From Promethearchaeota archaeon (GTDB lineage: Archaea; Asgardarchaeota; Lokiarchaeia; Sigyniarchaeales; SOKP01): 12,225 bases of DNA. The translations under genes and the position numbers were made by a program. The notes beneath the pieces are model-generated. The model worked only from the letters and a program-made list of their open reading frames with translations, was not told the origin of the DNA and ran no database searches. Below, piece after piece: positions 1 through 5,506 of the stretch (the stretch's first letter is position 1; each line of letters opens with the position of its first letter). The stretch lies in the NCBI GenBank assembly GCA_016840695.1, contig JAEORV010000010.1:1-12225 (forward strand), given 5' to 3'.

Positions 1-8
1 TGATCAAA

Positions 9-27
9 TTTAATAATAATTATTAAA
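9..27. repeat. 9-bp inverted repeat with 1-nt centre
   Basis: TTTAATAAT (9-17), a single A (18), then the exact reverse complement ATTATTAAA (19-27). These are the same half-sites as in the palindrome at 164-181, in the opposite order. The 12-mer at 6-17 is also repeated exactly at 170-181. Confidence 0.4.
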
Positions 28-128
28 AACACCCAAAATAAGGTTATGCAAATTATCAACTTCGATAATAATTTTGCAAAAACAACTAGGAATGGTTACT
101 TTTAAATATAATCAAAACAAATAAAATA

Positions 129-142
129 AATAATTATTAAAA
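129..142. repeat. 14-bp direct repeat of bases 15-28
   Basis: AATAATTATTAAAA at 129-142 is identical to bases 15-28 and contains the 9-mer half-site at 133-141. It sits just before the candidate BRE/TATA element. It may be a third regulator half-site or simple AT-rich redundancy. Confidence 0.35.
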
Positions 143-144
143 TT

Positions 145-158
145 CAAAACTTTTTAAG
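145..158 (+). promoter_or_regulatory. Candidate archaeal promoter (BRE + TATA box) for hdrC
   Basis: CAAAAC (145-150) directly followed by TTTTTAAG (151-158) resembles an archaeal TFB-recognition element plus TATA box. Initiation about 26 bp after the box centre would fall near 180, leaving a leader of about 55 nt before the hdrC ATG. Other AT-rich candidates exist (TTTAAATA at 101-108; CCTTAAAA near 197-204), so the assignment is tentative. No convincing bacterial -35/-10 pair stands out. Confidence 0.35.
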
Positions 159-163
159 GGTGT

Positions 164-181
164 ATTATTAAATTTAATAAT
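164..181. repeat. Perfect 18-bp palindrome, possible operator
   Basis: ATTATTAAA (164-172) is followed immediately by its exact reverse complement TTTAATAAT (173-181). It lies just after the candidate TATA box and over the predicted start of transcription, where a repressor would block initiation. The same half-site recurs at 9-17, 19-27 and 133-141. Low sequence complexity means chance cannot be dismissed. Confidence 0.4.
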
Positions 182-234
182 CATCGAATTGAAATGCCTT
201 AAAAAACATGTAAATAATGGAGAAATAGATAGAC

Positions 235-732
235 ATGAGCGTCATAAATTTTGAGTTTAGGAACGAGGTCATGAAGCACAATGCGTCGTTAAGCTACTGT
301 TATCAATGTTCGACGTGTTCTGGTGGGTGTCCCATGGCGTTAATCACGCAAGGTAAATATAATCCGAGGAAGATAATTGAGGAAGCATTGCTGGGGCTTG
401 AAGAAAGGTTAATAGACGCGCAGGATCCCAATCCTTGGTTATGTTCAACCTGTCAAAAGTGTGTCGAGTTATGCCCGCAAAAGGTAGAACTCACGGAAAT
501 TTTCACTTTGATAAAAAATAGGTGTTTTGAAAAGGGGAGTTATCCCGAAGCATTTTACACGCAAGGTCAAGCAGTATTGGAGAACGGCGTGGCCATCCCA
601 TATTCCAAGGCAATAACAACAAGGCGCGAAAAATTAGGGTTGCCAGTCGTAAAGACTGCACCAGTTGACGAGTTAAAGAAGATATTCAAAGAAACGAATT
701 TTGAAGCAAACATATCGAGGAGGCGAGAGTAA
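235..732 (+). CDS. hdrC: Heterodisulfide reductase subunit C (HdrC)
   Basis: Small iron-sulfur subunit that carries electrons from HdrA to the HdrB active site; soluble, cytoplasmic, 165 aa. Two classical [4Fe-4S] motifs CxxCxxCxxxCP are present, at Cys22/25/28/32 and Cys70/73/76/80, with the usual HdrC spacing of about 40 residues containing the NPRKIIEEALLG stretch. There is no membrane segment, so it is HdrC rather than a membrane-bound HdrE or DsrM type. The ATG follows GGAG (219-222) at a rather long spacing, and 21 residues before the first Cys fits the family. hdrB starts 3 bp after its stop. This is the only HdrC in the window although there are two HdrA units. The C-terminal ~35 residues are charged and poorly characteristic. 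Confidence 0.93.
   Translation: MSVINFEFRNEVMKHNASLSYCYQCSTCSGGCPMALITQGKYNPRKIIEEALLGLEERLIDAQDPNPWLCSTCQKCVELCPQKVELTEIFTLIKNRCFEKGSYPEAFYTQGQAVLENGVAIPYSKAITTRREKLGLPVVKTAPVDELKKIFKETNFEANISRRRE
717..723 (+). promoter_or_regulatory. Shine-Dalgarno site for hdrB inside the end of hdrC
   Basis: GAGGAGG lies within the last codons of hdrC, 12 nt before the hdrB ATG at 736. This suggests the two genes are translated together. Confidence 0.5.
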
Positions 733-735
733 AAG

Positions 736-1611
736 ATGGGTTACGATATATTTTTAGGATGTGTTATACCTGCGAGGTTACCATTTTTGGAAACATCTGC
801 GAGGAAAATATTCGACAAATTAGGTATAGAGTTGAACGACGTGGATGGATTTAGTTGTTGCCCTGATCCAACTGGTATTGAATTAATCGATCATAAAACA
901 TGGCTTGCGTTAGGTGCAAGAAACTTGAGTTTAGCTAACAATAACGGTGGCGTGATTTCCTTTTGCTCTGGTTGCGTTGAAACCTTAAAAGGCGTGAACC
1001 ATTTCTTGAACAAGGACGAGAAAGTCAAGAACGAGGTGAACGAGGTTTTGAAAAGCGTCGGAAAGAGTTACGATGGGTTAACTCCAGTCAAGCACTTTGC
1101 GCAGGTTCTCTACGAAAATCTCGATAAAGTAAAGGAAAACGTCGTAAAGCCTTTAGAAAACTTCAAGGTTGCCGTTCATTACGGTTGTCATTACTTGAGA
1201 CCGTCAGAAATCATCCAATGGGACGATCCATTCGAACCCAAGACGATTGACGAGATTGTCGTAGCTCTGGGGGCAGAATCTGTCGATTATGACTTGAAGA
1301 TAGAATGTTGTGGGAACCCCGTGGAAAAATCTGATAATGAATTGTCTTTATTGATGATTGATAACAAGCTAAAAGCCATCGAAGAGTCTGGAGCAAATTG
1401 CGTTGGTCTGGTGTGTCCAGCGTGTTATCAGCAATACGAATTCAATCAGCGAGAGCTCAACAAGAAGAACGAGAGCAACTACGAGTTTCCGATCTTTTAT
1501 CTCTCAGAGTTAGTAGCGTTAGCGTTTGGCTTCAAACCGGAAGAGTTAGGATTTAACTTCCACAGGATTAAACCGAAGGTATTATTTGAGAAAATACAAT
1601 TTTTTGAATGA
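736..1611 (+). CDS. hdrB: Heterodisulfide reductase subunit B (HdrB), catalytic
   Basis: Catalytic subunit that in methanogens reduces the CoM-S-S-CoB heterodisulfide on two noncubane [4Fe-4S] clusters; 291 aa, a normal length for HdrB. Both CCG motifs are complete: Cys9, Cys41-Cys42, Cys77, Cys80 in the N-terminal half and Cys151, Cys191-Cys192, Cys227, Cys230 in the C-terminal half. Retention of both sites argues for real disulfide (or similar thiol) chemistry rather than a degenerate HdrB-like electron relay. The substrate is not shown by the sequence: CoM/CoB genes are absent here, and in non-methanogens the acceptor of HdrB is often unknown. It forms a tight pair with hdrC upstream and is separated from the HdrA genes by 108 AT-rich bases. 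The gene ends in TGA. Confidence 0.93.
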   Translation: MGYDIFLGCVIPARLPFLETSARKIFDKLGIELNDVDGFSCCPDPTGIELIDHKTWLALGARNLSLANNNGGVISFCSGCVETLKGVNHFLNKDEKVKNEVNEVLKSVGKSYDGLTPVKHFAQVLYENLDKVKENVVKPLENFKVAVHYGCHYLRPSEIIQWDDPFEPKTIDEIVVALGAESVDYDLKIECCGNPVEKSDNELSLLMIDNKLKAIEESGANCVGLVCPACYQQYEFNQRELNKKNESNYEFPIFYLSELVALAFGFKPEELGFNFHRIKPKVLFEKIQFFE

Positions 1612-1719
1612 AATCAAGATCAATTTGCAATTGAAATTACAATGAAATAATCAATAGTATTAGTATAAAAACTAACATAATAAAATCATAATTAGTAAAA
1701 AAATAAAGTGGTGTAAAAA
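1612..1719. other. AT-rich spacer between hdrB and the HdrA genes; possible second promoter
   Basis: No gene is seen. The spacer contains a TATA-like TATAAAA (1664-1670) that could direct initiation around 1690-1696, and a short inverted repeat, CAATT-TGC-AATTG (1621-1633). GGTG (1710-1713) lies 6 nt before the TTG start at 1720 and serves as ribosome-binding site. No strong hairpin with a T-run terminator is visible, so read-through from hdrB is possible. Confidence 0.4.
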
Positions 1720-3030
1720 TTGGCAAAAGCTTCCAAAAGTGCCTTAGTAATTGGAGGAGGAATTGCGGGCATTCAGGCATCGTTAGATTTGGCAGATATG
1801 GGCATCCACGTGGACATGATTGAAAAGAAACCGTGTATAGGAGGGCGCATGGCGCAATTAGACAAGACCTTTCCAACAAACGATTGTTCGATCTGCATAT
1901 TAGCGCCAAAGTTGTCAGAATGCTATAGGCATCCAAATATTAAGATACATTCGTTTTCAGAAGTCCAAAAAGTCGAAGGAACTGCGGGAAATTTCACGGT
2001 GGACGTTCTCAGGCACGCTCGTTACGTAAAGGAAGATGAGTGCATTAATTGTGGTATATGTGCGGAGAAATGTCCGATGAGAGTTGACGACGAGTTCGAT
2101 CGTCAATTGCGCAAGCGCAAGGCCATATACATGTATTACCTTCAAGGAGTTCCTGCGATAATGACCATAGACAAGGAAAAGTGCTTGTATTTAACTAAGG
2201 AAGCATGCAGGATCTGCGAGAAAAATTGCGAGAGAGATGCTATTGACTTCGAGCAGAAAGACGAGGTGGTGACTATAAACGACGTTGGTTCCATAATCGT
2301 TGCAGCGGGCTATAATTTAATAGAAGACGTTGAAAACGAGGTGTTGAAAAATTACGGCTATAAGAAATATAGAAATGTCGTTACGGCTCTAGAATTCGAG
2401 AGGATGGAATGTGCCTCTGGCCCCCAAGAGGGTCATCTCAAGCGTTTTTCAGATGGAGAAACGCCCAAAAAAATTGCGTTTTTGCAATGCATAGGTTCTC
2501 GAAACATTCGAAGCAAAAAGTATTGCTCTTCCATATGTTGCATGTACACGACGAAAGAAGCAATGATTGCGTACGAGCACAACAACGAATTGGAATCATA
2601 CGTGTTCTACATAGACATGAGAGCAGGCGGGAAAGGATTTCAAAACTTCTTGAAGAGAGGCGCTGAAGAATATAACATCAAATACGTGAAAAGTAAGGCC
2701 GCTCAAGTTCAAATAGATAACGAAGAAAATCCGATTATTGTGTATGAAGATTTAGACACTGCTGAAATAAAGCAATTAAAAGTAGATTTGGTCGTTTTGG
2801 CCACGTGCATCATTCCACCGGAGGGGATTGAAAATTTAGCGGGCACATTAGGTGTCGAATTGGACGAATATAAATTCATCAAGACCAAGCCCTTTTATCC
2901 CGTGGAAACAAGTAAAGACGGAATTTTCACATGTGGGTGCGTTCACGAGCCAATGGATATTCCCCGCTCTGTTTCAGAAGCAAGCGGAGCAGCTGCAAGA
3001 GCTGCTGAAGTAATAAAAGGAGGCCTATAA
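1720..3030 (+). CDS. hdrA: HdrA-like flavoprotein, N-terminal half of a split HdrA pair (FAD + inserted ferredoxin domain)
   Basis: FAD-containing electron-bifurcating-type subunit, 436 aa. It begins with a Rossmann FAD loop (GGGIAG, residues 12-17) and the HdrA signature TFPTNDCSICILAPK. An inserted ferredoxin domain follows, with Cys108/111/114/118 and a second set Cys155/163/166/170, whose first spacing is CX7C rather than CxxC. Then come the HdrA motifs QCIGSR and YCSSICCMYT and the C-terminal FAD lobe. It lacks the N-terminal CHCG domain and the C-terminal two-cluster ferredoxin of canonical HdrA; both are on the next gene, 4 bp downstream. In length it resembles QmoA, but the neighbours are Hdr. 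TTG is the start: no ATG occurs before the FAD loop, and GGTG lies 6 nt upstream. It matches residues 1-425 of the fused HdrA at 5507. Confidence 0.9.
   Translation: MAKASKSALVIGGGIAGIQASLDLADMGIHVDMIEKKPCIGGRMAQLDKTFPTNDCSICILAPKLSECYRHPNIKIHSFSEVQKVEGTAGNFTVDVLRHARYVKEDECINCGICAEKCPMRVDDEFDRQLRKRKAIYMYYLQGVPAIMTIDKEKCLYLTKEACRICEKNCERDAIDFEQKDEVVTINDVGSIIVAAGYNLIEDVENEVLKNYGYKKYRNVVTALEFERMECASGPQEGHLKRFSDGETPKKIAFLQCIGSRNIRSKKYCSSICCMYTTKEAMIAYEHNNELESYVFYIDMRAGGKGFQNFLKRGAEEYNIKYVKSKAAQVQIDNEENPIIVYEDLDTAEIKQLKVDLVVLATCIIPPEGIENLAGTLGVELDEYKFIKTKPFYPVETSKDGIFTCGCVHEPMDIPRSVSEASGAAARAAEVIKGGL
3016..3023 (+). promoter_or_regulatory. Shine-Dalgarno site for the second HdrA half
   Basis: AAAGGAGG lies within the last codons of the preceding gene, 11 nt before the ATG at 3035. 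It shows that the second half has its own translation start, so the split HdrA is not a sequencing artefact of a single frame. Confidence 0.6.
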
Positions 3031-3034
3031 AAAA

Positions 3035-4732
3035 ATGGCAGAAAAAGAAGATAATGGTATTGAAAAGCCTAGAGTAGGCGTGTTCATCTGTCATTGTGGT
3101 TCTAACATTGGTGGATTGATTGATTGCAAAAAACTTGCGGAGTATGCAGGGACATTGCCTGATGTCGTGCATTTCGAAGATAACTTATATACATGTTCAG
3201 AGAATGGTTTGAATGCCATAAAAAACGCAATCAAAGAACATGACCTGAATAGAGTGGTGGTTGCGTCTTGCACTCCAAGAACTCACGAACCATTGTTCCG
3301 TGAATGCATTGCTGAAGAAGGCTTGAACGAATACCTGTTTAATTTTGTAAATATTAGAGACCAATGCACGTGGGTACACATGAAAGATCCCGAGGGAGCG
3401 TATGCAAAAGCACAAGATTTGGTCCGAATGGGAGCTGCAAAAGCAACAAAACTTGAAGCACTCGAGAAAGTCTCCGTTGATATCAACCCTGCGGCTTTAG
3501 TGATTGGGGGAGGAGTAGCTGGAATGAGTGCTGCGCTCAACTTGAATAACCAGGGATTTACCACCCACTTGATTGAAAAAGAGGATCAATTAGGAGGGAG
3601 GTTGAGATCTCTTCACAAATTATTTCCTCACGATTTAGATGCTGCAACTTTGTTAAACGAGATTAAAGGTAATGTCGAGAAAGCGTCAAATTTAACCTTG
3701 TACACTTCAGCAACGTTAAAGGAAGTAGACGGATTTGTAGGTAATTACGATGTTGTTATTGACCAAGGCGGAAGCGAGGTTAAATTAACCGTTGGAGCAA
3801 TAATTGTTGCAGTGGGAGCAAGTTTATTTGTTCCCAAGGATCTTTACGGATACGATGGAAGAACAAGAGTCACGCAACAAGAATTAGAAACAAAAATGAA
3901 AAATAACGATATTAACGCAAATAATGTCATTATGATTCAATGTGTTGGTTCGAGAAACGACGAGCGTCCTTACTGTTCGAGCGTGTGTTGTATGACCGCA
4001 CTGACAAATGCTTTAATCATCAAAGAAAAAGATCCAAATACAAATGTCACGATATTATTTAGGGATTTATATACTCCTGGAACCGATTACGAAGAAACCT
4101 ATCGAAAAGCTAGGGAAAAGGGAGTCCTTTTCATTCGATACTCCCTTGAAAGAGAACCCGTCGTGGAGGAAGACCACGTGAAAGTGTATAACGAGTACAT
4201 AGGAGAAGAAATGATCGTGCCTTACGATTTACTCGTGTTATCAACGCCTTTGATTGCAAACGATGATAATAAAGCACTTGCACAATTATTGAAGGTTCCA
4301 TTAGAAGCTAATAAGTTCTTTTTGGAAGCACACGTGAAATTACGCCCGAACGATTTTGCCACTGATGGGGTGTTCATAGGAGGCGCAGCTAAATGGCCCG
4401 TGGACATTACTGAAGCGATAACTCAAGGATACGCAGCTGCCTCAAGAGCAAGCACGATATTATCTCACGAATCTATTGAAGTAGAAGGCGCAACTTCCCA
4501 CTTACCCGAATTAAATAAATCTTTATGCACTGGCTGTGAAGTCTGCATAAAAGTGTGCCCATATAAGGCTATTATAAAAAATGAAGATGACGAGATTGAA
4601 ATAATTCAGGCCGTATGTAAAGGTTGCGGTGTCTGTGGGGCTACATGCTCACAACAAGCAATCGTGATAAGGCACTTTACAAACGAGCAGATATTATCCG
4701 AGATTTACGCATATGGAGGGAGGGCAGTATAA
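3035..4732 (+). CDS. hdrA: HdrA-like flavoprotein, C-terminal half of the split HdrA pair
   Basis: 565 aa. The N-terminal HdrA domain carries CHCG (Cys19, Cys21) and the conserved ASCTPRTHEPLF and NIRDQC segments. An FAD-binding domain with GGGVAG (158-163) follows, without the inserted ferredoxin found in the preceding protein. QCVGSR and YCSSVCCM motifs come next. The C-terminal ferredoxin has two [4Fe-4S] motifs, Cys498/501/504/508 and Cys528/531/534/538. With the upstream gene it supplies every domain of a canonical HdrA plus a second FAD fold. In methanogen complexes the C-terminal ferredoxin of HdrA is the likely exit to ferredoxin, so this half probably holds that role. Its last base is shared with the ATG of the next gene (TAATG), indicating translational coupling to MvhD. 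It matches residues ~448-1003 of the fused HdrA at 5507. Confidence 0.9.
   Translation: MAEKEDNGIEKPRVGVFICHCGSNIGGLIDCKKLAEYAGTLPDVVHFEDNLYTCSENGLNAIKNAIKEHDLNRVVVASCTPRTHEPLFRECIAEEGLNEYLFNFVNIRDQCTWVHMKDPEGAYAKAQDLVRMGAAKATKLEALEKVSVDINPAALVIGGGVAGMSAALNLNNQGFTTHLIEKEDQLGGRLRSLHKLFPHDLDAATLLNEIKGNVEKASNLTLYTSATLKEVDGFVGNYDVVIDQGGSEVKLTVGAIIVAVGASLFVPKDLYGYDGRTRVTQQELETKMKNNDINANNVIMIQCVGSRNDERPYCSSVCCMTALTNALIIKEKDPNTNVTILFRDLYTPGTDYEETYRKAREKGVLFIRYSLEREPVVEEDHVKVYNEYIGEEMIVPYDLLVLSTPLIANDDNKALAQLLKVPLEANKFFLEAHVKLRPNDFATDGVFIGGAAKWPVDITEAITQGYAAASRASTILSHESIEVEGATSHLPELNKSLCTGCEVCIKVCPYKAIIKNEDDEIEIIQAVCKGCGVCGATCSQQAIVIRHFTNEQILSEIYAYGGRAV
4715..4724 (+). promoter_or_regulatory. Shine-Dalgarno site for the long mvhD gene
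   Basis: GGAGGGAGGG in the end of the second HdrA half, 7 nt before the ATG at 4732. It decides this start over an in-frame ATG at 4624, which would add 36 residues of non-family sequence. Confidence 0.6.
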
Positions 4733-5493
4733 TGAGTTTTGAACCAAAAATACTGGGTTTTTTATGCAATTGGTGCTCTTATGCGGGAGCCGATTTGGCA
4801 GGGGTAAGTAGGATCCAATATCCACCAAACATGAGAGTGATAAGAGTGATGTGTAGCGGTCGAGTCGATCCAATGTTCATATTTCAAGCTCTTCAACAAG
4901 GGATAGATGGAGTATTCGTAATGGGTTGTCATCCAGGAGATTGTCATTATCTCGAGGGCAATTACGAGGCAGAAAAGAAGTTCGACATGACTGTGAAATT
5001 CCTCAAGATGATAGATCTTGACAATAGAATTAGATTAGATTGGGTGTCTGCGTCAGAGGGCGTGAGGTTTGGTCAAGTTGTATCCGATTTTATCGATCAT
5101 ATCAGGGAGCTTGGTCCATCTCCTGTTAGTGGAGAGAATCCCGATGAGAATTTACTAATTAAATTAATGGCGATGGAAGTCGCTGCGGGTACAGATAGAA
5201 TGAGGGCGTTAGTTGGAAGAGAACGCAAGTTAATTGAAGAAGAAAATGCGTATGGCGAACTTGTCCCCGAAGAAAAGTTCAATGAAATATTTGATTCTGC
5301 AATTCATGACGAGTACATACGCGCAAGAATATTATTATCATTAAATAAAGATCCTAAATCTGTAAAGGATTTAGCGCTTGAAATTGAAATTGATCCTAGT
5401 GAAATATTAGAAAATATATTGATATTAAAGGGACGTGCTCAAGTAGACATGCAAGAGATTGTAGGTATAACCCCTATATATATGAGGACTTAG
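4732..5493 (+). CDS. mvhD: MvhD/FlxD-type [2Fe-2S] subunit with extra C-terminal domain
   Basis: Adaptor subunit that passes electrons from a dehydrogenase or hydrogenase module to HdrA; 253 aa against about 140-150 for an ordinary MvhD. Residues 1-~145 are a complete MvhD domain: Cys12-x2-Cys15 in CNWCSYAGAD, Cys41, and Cys66/Cys71 in GCHPGDCHY. Residues ~160-253 are an extension: a charged helical segment (ERKLIEEENAYGELVPEEKF), then about 60 residues (YIRARILLSLNKDP ... VKDLALEIEIDPSEILENI) that read like a winged helix-turn-helix. That assignment rests on pattern only. The domain may be a protein-docking element rather than a DNA binder. Longer MvhD forms are known, for example BamF of benzoyl-CoA reductase, as recalled. 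It starts on the stop codon of the split HdrA, so it is presumably that pair's partner. Confidence 0.88.
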   Translation: MSFEPKILGFLCNWCSYAGADLAGVSRIQYPPNMRVIRVMCSGRVDPMFIFQALQQGIDGVFVMGCHPGDCHYLEGNYEAEKKFDMTVKFLKMIDLDNRIRLDWVSASEGVRFGQVVSDFIDHIRELGPSPVSGENPDENLLIKLMAMEVAAGTDRMRALVGRERKLIEEENAYGELVPEEKFNEIFDSAIHDEYIRARILLSLNKDPKSVKDLALEIEIDPSEILENILILKGRAQVDMQEIVGITPIYMRT

Positions 5494-5497
5494 GAGG
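5492..5497 (+). promoter_or_regulatory. Shine-Dalgarno site for the fused hdrA gene
   Basis: AGGAGG overlaps the stop codon of mvhD and lies 9 nt before the ATG at 5507. It is among the strongest ribosome-binding sites in the window. Confidence 0.6.
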
Positions 5498-5506
5498 AAC
5501 AAAAAA

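Larger units (their letters stand above)
1..234. other. AT-rich upstream intergenic region with repeats
   Basis: No credible coding region is seen in these 234 bases, which are strongly AT-rich compared with the genes. The stretch holds several copies of one 9-mer (ATTATTAAA or its complement), a perfect 18-bp palindrome, and BRE/TATA-like elements, all listed separately. It precedes hdrC and is the longest non-coding stretch in the window, so it is the most likely control region of the cluster. The gene to its left is outside the window. Confidence 0.7.

Noticed and set aside
1..234. CRISPR leader, replication origin or mobile-element end
   Set aside because: The repeats are short, AT-only and irregularly spaced; no spacer-repeat periodicity, target-site duplication or transposase is present.
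1612..1719. Intrinsic terminator after hdrB
   Set aside because: Only a 5-bp inverted repeat with a 3-nt loop is present (1621-1633), and no T-run follows it.
1637..1936. 99-codon minus-strand open frame reaching into the spacer 1612-1719
   Set aside because: Most of it is antisense to the FAD domain of the first HdrA half; the part in the spacer is low-complexity and hydrophobic from AT-rich codons, with no ribosome-binding site support.
2409..2666. 85-codon plus-strand open frame within the first HdrA half
   Set aside because: It is out of frame inside a clear HdrA gene and has no recognisable protein pattern.
3028..3037. Frameshift or pseudogene explanation for the split HdrA
   Set aside because: Both halves have full domains with clean ends, the second has its own ribosome-binding site and a family-like N-terminus, and conserved motifs are intact, so a genuine two-gene arrangement is simpler.
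4624..4731. Extended start for the long MvhD at ATG 4624
   Set aside because: The extra 36 residues overlap the C-terminal ferredoxin of HdrA, do not look like MvhD, and the strong GGAGGGAGGG site points to ATG 4732.
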